NCBI RefSeq assembly: GCF_027694345.1
Contig: NZ_JAQEVU010000004.1
Location: forward strand, 1-64,000
Direction: 5' to 3'
Length of the DNA: 64,000 bases
DNA from: Varibaculum timonense_A
GTDB taxonomy: Bacteria > Actinomycetota > Actinomycetes > Actinomycetales > Actinomycetaceae
The notes under the pieces are model-generated. The model worked only from the letters and a program-made list of their open reading frames with translations, was not told the origin of the DNA and ran no database searches. Made by a program: the position numbers and the translations under genes. Position 1 is the first letter of the stretch, and each line of letters begins with the position of its first letter. Positions 54,070 through 62,772 of this stretch are shown piece after piece.

Positions 54070-54723
54070 CTAGGCGCGTTTAGTTGCCATAATGATTCGC
54101 GTAACGGAATCATCCATTAAAGACGATACCTGTTCAATATGAGCAGCCTCTAGTTTAGCTTGAACCAGTGCCTCGCGCGCATTAGCTAGCTCTTCAGGAG
54201 CGCGTTCACCTTTAATGGCAAGCATTATCCCACCCGGAGCAACCAATTTACCCGAAATCCGTACCAGTTTATTTAAGTTGGCAACCGCGCGGGAAGTAAC
54301 TGCGGAAAACTGCTGATCAGCTGGTAGGTCTTGACTACGAGAACGCAAAACTTCCACGTTTTGCAAATCCAGTTCCTCTTTTACCTCTTCTAACCACTCT
54401 GCGCGTCTACCAAGGGGTTCAATAAGATAAAACTGCAAGTCAGGACGCATAATTGCCAAAACTATTCCCGGTAAGCCTGCACCCGAACCTACATCGGCAA
54501 TCGTGGCATTTTTCCCAATCGGCAAAAACTTCTCAGCTGCACCGCAGTTTAAAAGATGTCGTGACCAAAGCCGAGGAAGTTCGCGCGGACCTAGTAGACC
54601 GCGTAACTGACCCTGCTCGATGAGCATCTGCGAATAGCTAAGCATTAAGGGAAAAGAAGTACCGAAAAAATCGGCAACAGCTTGTCCCGGTTGCTCAACC
54701 AGGGGAAGCGTTTCTAATGCCAT
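54070..54723 (-). CDS. rsmG: 16S rRNA m7G527 methyltransferase
   Basis: A 217-residue SAM-dependent methyltransferase (GidB) for G527 of 16S rRNA. Motif I is IADVGSGAGLPGIVLAIMRP (about 71-90), followed by YLIEPLGRRAEWLEEV and AVTSRAVANLNKLV. Length and gene order (jag upstream, parA downstream) are normal. Confidence 0.95.
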   Translation of the reverse strand: MALETLPLVEQPGQAVADFFGTSFPLMLSYSQMLIEQGQLRGLLGPRELPRLWSRHLLNCGAAEKFLPIGKNATIADVGSGAGLPGIVLAIMRPDLQFYLIEPLGRRAEWLEEVKEELDLQNVEVLRSRSQDLPADQQFSAVTSRAVANLNKLVRISGKLVAPGGIMLAIKGERAPEELANAREALVQAKLEAAHIEQVSSLMDDSVTRIIMATKRA

Positions 54724-54777
54724 GACTTAAATCTGTTAAATCAGGAACTCACCACATCAATCTGGTGCAGCAGGGCG

Positions 54778-55299
54778 CTATTCAGCTTCCTGCGGACCGG
54801 AAGCATCAGGATAGATTACTACTGCCCGGTTGGGAGCCTGCCCTTGCGAGCCTGAATACACGCCCTCTTCAGCAGCAACATCATGACAAACTTTACGTTC
54901 GAACGGATTCATCGGCTCCAGGCGAACCGGCTCCCCACTGGTCTTTGCTTTCGTGATTGCCTCTTCTGCAATCGCCCGCAACTCTTGTTTACGTGTCTGG
55001 CGAAAGCCGGCAATATCTAGCATCAAACGTGAATGTTCCCCAGTCTTTTGAGAAACCGCCAATCGGGTTAAATCCTGGAGAGCCTCCAAAACTTCGCCCT
55101 CATTTCCCACTAGTCGCTGTAAATCTCCCAAATCCTGGGCATCAGCCACAATATCTACGCTGGCGCGGTCATGCTCAACATCAATTTCTAAATCGCCGCC
55201 CAAATCAGCGATATCTAGCAGCTCTTCTAAATAGTCGGCCGCAATATCGCCCTCTTCTTCTAGAGCTGCTACCCGTTCTGATGACTGTTCTTCGCTCAT
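54778..55299 (-). CDS. jag: Jag-family RNA-binding protein (KH-II and R3H domains)
   Basis: A 173-residue protein with an acidic N-terminal part, a KH-type middle (about 55-110, VGNEGEVLEALQDLTRLAV with the GxxG-like loop) and a C-terminal R3H domain (MNPFERKVCHDVAAEEGVY, about 131-149). It lacks the extra N-terminal Jag domain, as in other actinobacteria (about 170-180 residues). It is part of the yidC operon and binds RNA; the envelope role known in firmicutes is only inferred here. Confidence 0.92.
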   Translation of the reverse strand: MSEEQSSERVAALEEEGDIAADYLEELLDIADLGGDLEIDVEHDRASVDIVADAQDLGDLQRLVGNEGEVLEALQDLTRLAVSQKTGEHSRLMLDIAGFRQTRKQELRAIAEEAITKAKTSGEPVRLEPMNPFERKVCHDVAAEEGVYSGSQGQAPNRAVVIYPDASGPQEAE

Positions 55300-55332
55300 G
55301 TCACAAATCCTCCATGCCTATTAGCATCGATA

Positions 55333-56703
55333 CTATCGGTTCTGGTTACCTTTTTTACCTGCGTTATTATTTCGCCGTGCCTGTCGGCGTTTCGCTTTTT
55401 CTTCCTCACTAAGCTGACCGGCAGCCCGCCGCCGTTTAGCCTGCGCATCACGCTGCGCCCTCGTTAGCCTCTTGGGTTGTGCTTGCGCATTCCTAACCCC
55501 TGGTTGCATCCCAGCTTGTTGGCGAGCCTGCTTTTGCAAAGCCGCCATCATCTTTGATTGTTTAACTGGTTTCTTTGGCTTTTCTTCTAGCTCAAGATCT
55601 TGAGCCTTCTTGTGTAAATGGTCTTGGGTTTCTTTATGGAGGGCGAGACCTTCACGTAATTTCTCGCCGTTTTCTATCCCGCTAAAGGGGTCATCTTCAC
55701 CCTTGCGGGTGGCTTTTACCTCCAGACGCAGAGCTTTAGCCACGTCCTCGCCACTGAGTCCCAAATCCATTAGCTTTTGGTTGTATTCCGCTAAAGTCTC
55801 TTCTTTGAAGCTATCGTATTTGGCCTGATGCCTGCGCATTTGCGCATCGTGAGCCGTTGAACCGGGGGTGGGCAGATAATACATTACAAAAATCTGCTGA
55901 ATAAAGCTGACCACCATCGTAACTACCAGGTAGACCAACACCCCAATCTGGACGATAAAACCGAACCAAGCAGTCATCAAGGGCATCAAATACACCATCA
56001 TTTTCATCATCCGCATTTGTTGCGCATTTGAGGTGTTCATATTGTGCTTCATATTGATGAACTGCTGGAAGAACATTAATCCTGCGTAAAGCAAAACGGA
56101 TACAATAATCAGGATTTTGGTAGTCGTTGGGTTAGAAGCACTATTAGAAAATGTATCTGATAAATAGACCCCAAAAACGGTAGATTTATCCATCTCGGCA
56201 GCAAGAGTAGAATCAAAACCCCCAATATGCGCCCCTGGTTTGGATGCAATTAGGGGCATTTGCCAAAGGACCCGATACAGGGCGGCCAAAATCGGCAACT
56301 GAATAAGCAGAGGGAAACAAGATGCCATCGGATTAACGCCGTATTGCTTGTAAAGATTCATGGTTTCCTGGCTCATCTGCTGCTTAGAAACCTGGTCGTT
56401 ACGACCTTTGTATTTTCCTTGAATCTTCTTTATTTCCGGTTGGATAGCACTCATGCCCCGCGTGGACTTAATCTGTTTAATAAACAGCGGGATAATCAAA
56501 AGTCTTACAAAAATAGTGAGCACCACAATTGACAAAACCCAGGTAATTCCCGGTCCTTCCGGCAGACCTAGCGTAGTTAGTCCTCGGTGGATACCAACTA
56601 ATACCCAGGCGGTAACCCATTTAAATGGAAATAAAACTGTGTCATACCACCCGCCCGAGGTGGGTTCGGTAGATGCCGCTAGCAGCTGTGCACTTAGCAT
56701 CAT
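55333..56703 (-). CDS. yidC: Membrane protein insertase YidC/Oxa1
   Basis: A 456-residue insertase that helps proteins enter the membrane with or without Sec. The first helix is WVLSIVVLTIFVRLLIIPLF (with the conserved Arg in the groove), then IQPEIKKIQGKYKGR, LYKQYGVNPMASCFPLLIQL, and two late helices. It ends in an Ala/Lys/Arg-rich tail of about 150 residues (KRRRAAGQLSEEEKAKRRQ, NNNAGKKGNQNR) suited to ribosome contact. No lipobox is present. Length is longer than Gram-positive YidC because of the tail, as in actinobacteria. Confidence 0.94.
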   Translation of the reverse strand: MMLSAQLLAASTEPTSGGWYDTVLFPFKWVTAWVLVGIHRGLTTLGLPEGPGITWVLSIVVLTIFVRLLIIPLFIKQIKSTRGMSAIQPEIKKIQGKYKGRNDQVSKQQMSQETMNLYKQYGVNPMASCFPLLIQLPILAALYRVLWQMPLIASKPGAHIGGFDSTLAAEMDKSTVFGVYLSDTFSNSASNPTTTKILIIVSVLLYAGLMFFQQFINMKHNMNTSNAQQMRMMKMMVYLMPLMTAWFGFIVQIGVLVYLVVTMVVSFIQQIFVMYYLPTPGSTAHDAQMRRHQAKYDSFKEETLAEYNQKLMDLGLSGEDVAKALRLEVKATRKGEDDPFSGIENGEKLREGLALHKETQDHLHKKAQDLELEEKPKKPVKQSKMMAALQKQARQQAGMQPGVRNAQAQPKRLTRAQRDAQAKRRRAAGQLSEEEKAKRRQARRNNNAGKKGNQNR

Positions 56704-56718
56704 GGATTTGCTCCTTTA

Positions 56719-57048
56719 CTATTTTCCCCTGCTTATTTGGAGTCCACTATCGATTTTTGCCCAATGAGCTTGAAGTTCGCTTAAAGACATTTGATGATAG
56801 GGAGCGCTCTTCCATTCTCCCTTTTGGGGAGGATAATCCACCCCTCCGTTAGATAGCGGATTACACCGAATAAGTCTCCACGCTGACAGCAGACTTCCTT
56901 TGAAAGCGCCGTGAATGTTAATTGCGGAAAGCGCATAGGTACTGCAAGTGGGATAGTACTTGCAGCGAGGAGGGAAAAGGGGCGAAAGGCGGCGTCGATA
57001 AAGGTTTATCGCCGCAATGATTGCCCTTTTCGCAAGTTTTCCACTCAC
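56719..57048 (-). CDS. yidD: YidD membrane insertion factor
   Basis: A 109-residue protein with the UPF0161 signature: INLYRRRLSPLFPPRCKYYP, TCSTYALSAINIHGAFKG, RLIRCNPLSNGGVDYPP. It is thought to assist YidC. Its ATG overlaps the rnpA stop by 4 nt and it ends 15 nt before yidC. Confidence 0.94.
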   Translation of the reverse strand: MSGKLAKRAIIAAINLYRRRLSPLFPPRCKYYPTCSTYALSAINIHGAFKGSLLSAWRLIRCNPLSNGGVDYPPQKGEWKSAPYHQMSLSELQAHWAKIDSGLQISRGK

Positions 57049-57398
57049 TGCTTACCTTTCGCCTGCGCCCTAGCCAATGCCTGCTCTACCGCGCTAGTGA
57101 GCTGACGAAAAGAGGCGGTCTTAGCTTTTTCCCGGGCGCGAATCACCGTGACAGTACCTTCCCCAAAATTTTGCAGACGCATAGCGCAAACCGCCCGAAG
57201 TCGCCTTTTAACCAGGTTACGATCAACTGCTCGAGGTAAAGACTTTTTCGATACCACAAAACCGACTAGGGGATTACCTTCACCTGATGGTGCAGGTAAA
57301 TGATGTACCACCACAGTCTTGTTACCCGCGCTGTATCCGCGTCGAAAGACTTTAGAGAAATCGGCTGACTTTTTCAGGCGATTTGCCCGCGGCAACAT
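57045..57398 (-). CDS. rnpA: Ribonuclease P protein component
   Basis: A 117-residue basic protein that helps RNase P RNA process tRNA 5' ends. MLPRANRLKKSADFSKVFRR at the N-terminus and AVDRNLVKRRLRAV carry the conserved RNR-type helix (the third position is Leu, allowed in the family signature). It starts 3 nt after the rpmH stop. Confidence 0.95.
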   Translation of the reverse strand: MLPRANRLKKSADFSKVFRRGYSAGNKTVVVHHLPAPSGEGNPLVGFVVSKKSLPRAVDRNLVKRRLRAVCAMRLQNFGEGTVTVIRAREKAKTASFRQLTSAVEQALARAQAKGKQ

Positions 57399-57401
57399 GC
57401 C

Positions 57402-57539
57402 CTAAGCCGTAAGTTCCTTGCGCCCTTTGCGACGACGACTAGCGATAATAGCGCGCCCTGCACGGGTACTCATACGCGCCCGAAAACCATGTTTTTTGGC
57501 TCGGCGACGGTTATTCGGCTGAAAAGTCCGCTTTGTCAC
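57402..57539 (-). CDS. rpmH: 50S ribosomal protein L34
   Basis: A 45-residue, very basic ribosomal protein: TKRTFQPNNRRRAKKHGFR, ARMSTRAGRAIIASRRRKGR, KELTA. It starts with GTG at 57539, preceded by AGGAGAAC (SD GGAGA). Because of its length it is easily missed by gene callers. It is first in the leftward rpmH-rnpA-yidD-yidC-jag-rsmG-parA-parB series and divergent from dnaA. Confidence 0.96.
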   Translation of the reverse strand: MTKRTFQPNNRRRAKKHGFRARMSTRAGRAIIASRRRKGRKELTA

Positions 57540-57947
57540 TGTAGTTCTCCTGAGTGTTATTTATTTACCGAAAATGATTCCGATATTTTATTTTCCAGTT
57601 TCATTTCACCTGGATTAGACAACATATGCAAGCCTACGCATAGCGCTTTGCCAGGTCAAATAGTTATTCAGTGGTTATAACCACTAATTTCTAATCACAG
57701 GTTTGCAAAGCTGTGGAACTTGAAAAAACTACAAAGATGTAAGATGTTAATTTTCTATTATTGCCAAGTTTCAAATTTTTGCAGTTTATGCACGCAGGAA
57801 GCTATTTTCATCGTTAAACTACAACCACGTAAGTTATCCACAATATTTTCCCCAGATTGGGGATAACCTAGTTTTTGCCCTACAATCATCAATAACCCCA
57901 CAGTTGGGGATTCCTCACTGCTTTTATTAGGAATTTTGGAGAAATCA
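57540..57947. promoter_or_regulatory. rpmH-dnaA divergent spacer with DnaA boxes
   Basis: A 408-bp AT-rich gap without genes. It contains a perfect DnaA box TTATCCACA (57834-57842), a near box on the other strand (TGGGGATAA, 57858-57866), a 16-bp palindrome AGTGGTTATAACCACT (57670-57685), and two TACA-N4-YGTA dyads (57728-57741 and 57818-57831). It should carry the divergent promoters of rpmH and dnaA and may be part of the origin. Confidence 0.75.
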
Positions 57948-59360
57948 ATGTCCAGTTCGCTACAGACACTCTGGCAAGATGCGATAAGACAACTAAAAGA
58001 AAATCCACAAGTCGGGCAAGCAGACTTGGCGTTCCTAAGAATGTCTACCCCTTTGACCACTTACGAAAACACCATCGTAATCGCGACCCCTAATGAATAC
58101 TCGAAGTCCGTCCTCGAAAACCGACTGGGTTCTTTTTTACGGAAGGCTCTGTCTACCAGCACTTCCCGTGAAGTTATCTTGGCAATCTCTGTAGATCCTT
58201 CCCTAGATCAAGGAGAAACTGTTAGCCCTAATAATGAACAAGAAATCGCTCCTGCCCCGCAAAATTTCGAAACCACTGCACAAGAAAAAATTCCGCCCGC
58301 TAAACCTAAAAAACCTTTTGAAAGTCGCCTGAACTCGAAATATACCTTCGAATCATTCGTAATCGGTGGTTCAAATCGTTTTGCCCACGCTGCAGCTATC
58401 GCAGTTGCCGAAGCCCCCGCTAAAGCCTATAACCCGCTTTTTGTCTATGGCGGATCAGGTCTAGGCAAAACCCACCTACTACATGCAATCGGAAACTACG
58501 CTCTAAACCTCTATCCTCATATCAAGGTGCGTTACGTTAATTCCGAAGAGTTCACTAACGATTTCATTAATTCAGTTTCCGAGGGTAAAGCCCACGAGTT
58601 TCAACGCCGTTACCGCAATATCGATATTCTAATGATTGACGATATTCAGTTCTTGCAGGGTAAAGAACAAACCATTGAAGAGTTTTTCCATACTTTCAAC
58701 TCGCTCCATAATGACAATAAGCAGGTAGTTATTACCTCCGATGTTCCTCCCAAAAAACTTGAAGGATTTGAAGAACGCCTGCGTTCTCGCTTCGAGTGGG
58801 GACTTTTAACCGATGTCCAGCCTCCTGACTTAGAAACTAGAATCGCTATTTTGCGTAATAAAATTCGTCAAGAGGAGGTGGAGGCACCCTCGGAGGTATT
58901 GGCCTATATAGCCTCCCGTTTTACTATCAATATTCGTGAGCTTGAGGGAGCTTTACTGCGGGTTAGTGCTTTCGCCTCTTTAACAAAGCAACCTTTAAGC
59001 TTGCAGCTTGCGGAAATGGTATTAAAAGATATTGTTTCTGACCCTAATGATCAAGAGATTACCCCCGCCCTAATCAAGGCACAAACCGCTGGATATTTTG
59101 AAACCACCGTTAATGATTTATGTTCGCCCTCACGTTCGCGTTCGCTTACCGAGGCTCGTCAAATCGCAATGTATCTTTGCCGAGAACTAACCGAACTGTC
59201 GCTTCCTCAAATCGGAAAAGAGTTTGGAGGACGCGATCACACTACGGTTATGCATGCAAATAAGAAAATCACCCAGATGATGAAATCTAAGCCCCAGATT
59301 TTTGATCACGTTAATGAGCTGACAAATCAGATACGGCAAGCAGCACGACATTCTAAGTGA
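57948..59360 (+). CDS. dnaA: Chromosomal replication initiator DnaA
   Basis: A 470-residue initiator. Domain I (LQTLWQDAIRQLK), a short acidic linker, the AAA+ domain with Walker A GGSGLGKTHLLHA (about 166) and Walker B ILMIDDIQFLQG (about 228), sensor RLRSRFEWGLL, and domain IV with the DNA-binding signature GGRDHTTVMHA (about 426). It is shorter than mycobacterial DnaA because domain II is small. ATG 57948 has GGAG 6 nt upstream; a TTG at 57936 would overlap the SD. The next gene is a PBP, not dnaN. Confidence 0.97.
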   Translation: MSSSLQTLWQDAIRQLKENPQVGQADLAFLRMSTPLTTYENTIVIATPNEYSKSVLENRLGSFLRKALSTSTSREVILAISVDPSLDQGETVSPNNEQEIAPAPQNFETTAQEKIPPAKPKKPFESRLNSKYTFESFVIGGSNRFAHAAAIAVAEAPAKAYNPLFVYGGSGLGKTHLLHAIGNYALNLYPHIKVRYVNSEEFTNDFINSVSEGKAHEFQRRYRNIDILMIDDIQFLQGKEQTIEEFFHTFNSLHNDNKQVVITSDVPPKKLEGFEERLRSRFEWGLLTDVQPPDLETRIAILRNKIRQEEVEAPSEVLAYIASRFTINIRELEGALLRVSAFASLTKQPLSLQLAEMVLKDIVSDPNDQEITPALIKAQTAGYFETTVNDLCSPSRSRSLTEARQIAMYLCRELTELSLPQIGKEFGGRDHTTVMHANKKITQMMKSKPQIFDHVNELTNQIRQAARHSK

Positions 59361-59818
59361 TTTATCTAATAAAACAGCTCTATATCCTAGTATTTATAAA
59401 GAAGACATAAGAATTATTTTAAGTTAATTTTAGATTCCTGCTACCAGCGAAACTACAAAAATGTAGTTCTCATGAACACAGGTTAAACCGTGTTTCTCCA
59501 CAGCTGTTAATAACCCTGTGTATATCTGGGGATTGCAAGTGACAAATTGTGTATATTTTTCGGCGAAACTGCTTTCCAGACCGAATAATCCTCAACTAAT
59601 CCCCAGACATCCCCACAAACATTCACAGCAATAAACATAAATTAACCTGGGATTTTATCCTTCAATCCCACCAATGCTAGGTAGTGATGATAACGATAAA
59701 CAATAAAAAATCTATGTATAAACAACCCGCCAAAATTTAAGTGCTGCCCAAAACAGAAAACTATTTATTACTGAAAAATCAGCACTGAATCGCTATCTTG
59801 CTAAGCTAACCTGTACCT
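59361..59818. other. oriC: Probable oriC region
   Basis: A 458-bp AT-rich gene-free gap after dnaA, the usual place for an actinobacterial origin. It has degenerate DnaA-box-like sites (TTCTCCACA at 59494-59502, TGGGGATT at 59527-59534, and CATCCCCACA near 59608) and AT-rich tracts at its left end and at about 59690-59780. An AACTACA-AAAA-TGTAGTT dyad (59451-59468) matches two dyads upstream of dnaA. Assignment rests on position and composition; a GC-skew plot would settle it. Confidence 0.65.
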
Positions 59819-62254
59819 ATGACGGATAAGTATTCATCGCGTGGCTCTAAATTTAGCGGACAGGACTTTCCTAGCCGCAGACAACGCCGCAAACATGAAA
59901 AAGAGCAGTTACAAGCCAGAGCACAAGCAAACGCTCAGCGAACCGCTGCACCCTTGAACCCTGCTAAATATGCCCGAGACGTAAAACCGCTAAAATCGTC
60001 CTCAAAAGTCAGTAGCTCAAACGGCTCAAAAAATCGACAAGGTATGTCCCCCTCAAAACTAGAACCAGCAGGAAAACCCAAAAAAATAGCTGTCAGTACA
60101 AAACCTGCTAACAGTCAGCATTCTAAAAACCTGAAAAAATCATCAAACCCAGCAAAGGCTCAAAATCAAGACACGAGCAAGCCAAGAAAGAAAGCCAGCA
60201 AAAATAACCGTCCCCCTAAACGCAGTCGCGTCCTAACTTGGACGAAACGAATCATTGGGATACTTACCGGGTTAGTTTTAGTGGCAATTATCGCCGGATG
60301 TATAACTTTCTTAATTGCCTATTATCGCCTGGAAATACCAGAGGCTCAAAAGTTTGCTCACGCCCAGGTAACTACGGTTTATTGGGGTAACACTGATAAA
60401 ATGATGGGAAAGTTTGCCGAACGAAATCGCACCATCGTTGATACCAAGACTTTTAAAAACTCCTATATTCAAGATGCGGTAGTAGCCAGCGAAGACCGTA
60501 CTTTCTACGAAAACAGCGGGATTGATATTAAGGGGATAGTCCGTGCCTTTTGGAATAACGTCAGAGGACGACCTACACAGGGAGCTTCCACCCTTACGCA
60601 GCAATATGTAGAAAACTATTACACCGGAAAAAATGTTGGTTATACCGGGAAATTTAAAGAAACAATTTTAGCTTTGAAGATAAATCGGCAGGTTTCTAAA
60701 GAAAAAATCCTCAATGACTACCTAAATACAATCTATTTTGGACGCGGTGCATACGGGATTGAAGCTGCTGCAAACGCTTATTTCGGTAAGGACGCCAAGG
60801 ATTTAGACCTATCAGAGTCGGCAATGTTGGCGGGAATAATTCCAGCCCCGAACTCATGGGATCCACTTGTCAATCCTGACAAGGCAAAACAACGTTGGCA
60901 ACGGGTATTAAACCTAATGGCTGCCGATAACATGATTAAGGAAGAAGAAAAGGCTAGCGCCACTTTTCCCAAAGTAATAGAGAAGAAACCACAGGCCACC
61001 TACTTTAAAGGAACTACCGGTTACCTGTTACAGCACGTACGACAAGAATTAGTCAAACAAATTGGCTATACCGAGGACGAAATAGATCGCGCTGGAATCA
61101 AAATTTATACCACCATTGATCCTAAAAAACAGAAAATGCTAGAAGATGCTATCGGGGCTCTTCCAGATAAACGACCAGAGGGATTGCGGGTGGCCGCCAG
61201 TTCTGTAGACACTGCAACTGGCGCGATTTTAGCTGAATATGGCGGTTCTGACTATCAAAAAGTTCAGCGAAATGCCGTTACCCAGGATGTGGCGCAAGCC
61301 GGATCAACATTTAAACCCTTCGCCCTATTAGCCGCCCTAGAAAAAGGGCACAAGTTAAGCGAACAACTTGATGGTTCTGGACCGATGAAAGTCAATGATG
61401 CTTGGGTCGGTAACTATGGCGGTGCCTCCTATGGAAAAGTAGATTTGATAAGGGCAACTAAGCTTTCAATAAATACCGCTTATGTCAGACTCAATAGTGA
61501 GATTGGGATGGAAGCAACCAGGCAGGTAGCAATTTCTGCCGGATATTCGAAAGACACCGTAGGGCTGGATAAAAACTCTATCGTGGGGGTTTTGGGAACA
61601 AGTTCTCCACACAATTATGAGATTGCCGAGGCATACACTACTTTCGCTACCGGAGGGGTGCGCAGACCTGCGCACATAATTGCCAAAATTACTGATTCAG
61701 CTGGCAATATCCTCTATGAAGCTGAAACTCAAGGCACCAGACAATTTGAAGAAGAAAACATCTCTGAGCTAACCAAGGCCTTAGCGGCAGTAACCGAAAG
61801 CGGTGGAACAGGTGCTACTGCCGGAAAACTAGGACGACCGGTAGCTGCAAAAACTGGTTCTTCAAATGATAACCGTTCGGCACAATTTGTGGGGTATGTT
61901 CCGCAAATGGTCACTGCGGTCTCTATGTATCAGGTGGGTAAGGACGGTTCCGAACAATCGATTACCCCATTCGGGGGAGTCAGAGAAGTAACCGGGGGAA
62001 CCTGGCCAGCAAAAATATGGTTGGCATATATGAAAGATGCTGTAAAAGATTTACCTGAGCAACCACTATTTTCTGTTGAAAACGGAAAACAAAGAGTTAA
62101 ACCCAGACCCAAAAAAACTCCCTATCAGACAGCAGAAGTTCCCTCTCCTCCGCCACCGCAAACTATAGAAACGCCACTCAAAGTGCCCTCTAGTAGCGTG
62201 AGCGAAAATCCGCCTGCGCCCTCTGAGGAACCAAGCACGAGTCCTAGCCCATAG
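59819..62254 (+). CDS. Class A penicillin-binding protein (transglycosylase/transpeptidase)
   Basis: An 811-residue bifunctional peptidoglycan synthase. A 140-residue basic cytoplasmic N-terminus, one membrane helix (about 148-170, IIGILTGLVLVAIIAGCI), a GT51 transglycosylase domain (VVASEDRTFYENSGIDIKG, QGASTLTQQYVENYY, GRGAYGIEAAANAYFGK), and a transpeptidase domain with STFK (Ser about 496), SIN (KLSINTAYVRL) and KTG (AAKTGSSNDN, about 677). It ends in a Pro/Ser-rich tail. It resembles actinobacterial PonA1-type proteins, which lie next to the rpsF-ssb operon in many genomes. Confidence 0.95.
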   Translation: MTDKYSSRGSKFSGQDFPSRRQRRKHEKEQLQARAQANAQRTAAPLNPAKYARDVKPLKSSSKVSSSNGSKNRQGMSPSKLEPAGKPKKIAVSTKPANSQHSKNLKKSSNPAKAQNQDTSKPRKKASKNNRPPKRSRVLTWTKRIIGILTGLVLVAIIAGCITFLIAYYRLEIPEAQKFAHAQVTTVYWGNTDKMMGKFAERNRTIVDTKTFKNSYIQDAVVASEDRTFYENSGIDIKGIVRAFWNNVRGRPTQGASTLTQQYVENYYTGKNVGYTGKFKETILALKINRQVSKEKILNDYLNTIYFGRGAYGIEAAANAYFGKDAKDLDLSESAMLAGIIPAPNSWDPLVNPDKAKQRWQRVLNLMAADNMIKEEEKASATFPKVIEKKPQATYFKGTTGYLLQHVRQELVKQIGYTEDEIDRAGIKIYTTIDPKKQKMLEDAIGALPDKRPEGLRVAASSVDTATGAILAEYGGSDYQKVQRNAVTQDVAQAGSTFKPFALLAALEKGHKLSEQLDGSGPMKVNDAWVGNYGGASYGKVDLIRATKLSINTAYVRLNSEIGMEATRQVAISAGYSKDTVGLDKNSIVGVLGTSSPHNYEIAEAYTTFATGGVRRPAHIIAKITDSAGNILYEAETQGTRQFEEENISELTKALAAVTESGGTGATAGKLGRPVAAKTGSSNDNRSAQFVGYVPQMVTAVSMYQVGKDGSEQSITPFGGVREVTGGTWPAKIWLAYMKDAVKDLPEQPLFSVENGKQRVKPRPKKTPYQTAEVPSPPPPQTIETPLKVPSSSVSENPPAPSEEPSTSPSP

Positions 62255-62399
62255 AGAGCTGGGAAAGAAAATAGCTAGGACATATAAAAGCTACCTACCT
62301 AATAGAGCGCGGTAGTGGCGAAAAAGAGCATTTACTAACAAAGTTAAGAAATAGCTAGAAAAACTGCCTTAACTTCGTTATTCTGTAACGTGACTTTCG

Positions 62400-62466
62400 G
62401 GTCAAATGCATATGCCCTCCTGCCGCGGAAGGACCGTGGCCGTTAGACCAAAGGAGGTGGGTTAAG
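62400..62466 (+). promoter_or_regulatory. rpsF leader with possible SD-sequestering fold
   Basis: A stem GCCGCGG-AAGGA-CCGTGGC (62422-62440) lies between CCTCCT (62416-62421) and the SD AGGAGG (62452-62457). The two hexamers are complementary, so the leader could hide the SD. Leaders before rpsF in many bacteria bind S6:S18 for autoregulation; the match here is by arrangement only. Confidence 0.5.
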
Positions 62467-62751
62467 ATGCGCAAATACGAGATGATGGTGATCCTGAATC
62501 CCGAAATCGACGAACGCACAGTAGCCCCGGCGTTAGAAAAGCTACTAAACGTAGTTTCTACAAACGGGGGAAGTGTGGATTCGACCGATATTTGGGGCAA
62601 ACGTCGCCTTGCATATCAGATTGAAAAGCATTCCGAAGGGATTTATGCGGTTATTGATATGACCACTACCCCGCAGATTGCTGAAGAGCTAACCAGGCAG
62701 CTATCGCTAAACGAATCAGTTTTACGTACCAAGCTGCTGCGGCGGGATTAA
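62467..62751 (+). CDS. rpsF: 30S ribosomal protein S6
   Basis: A 94-residue S6 protein: MRKYEMMVILNPEIDERTV, IWGKRRLAYQIEKHSEGIY and LNESVLRTKLLRRD. S6 binds S18 on the small subunit platform. It heads rpsF-ssb-rpsR-rplI. SD AAAGGAGG is strong, 9 nt before ATG. Confidence 0.97.
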   Translation: MRKYEMMVILNPEIDERTVAPALEKLLNVVSTNGGSVDSTDIWGKRRLAYQIEKHSEGIYAVIDMTTTPQIAEELTRQLSLNESVLRTKLLRRD

Positions 62752-62772
62752 TTTTCGCGGAGAGGAACGAAA

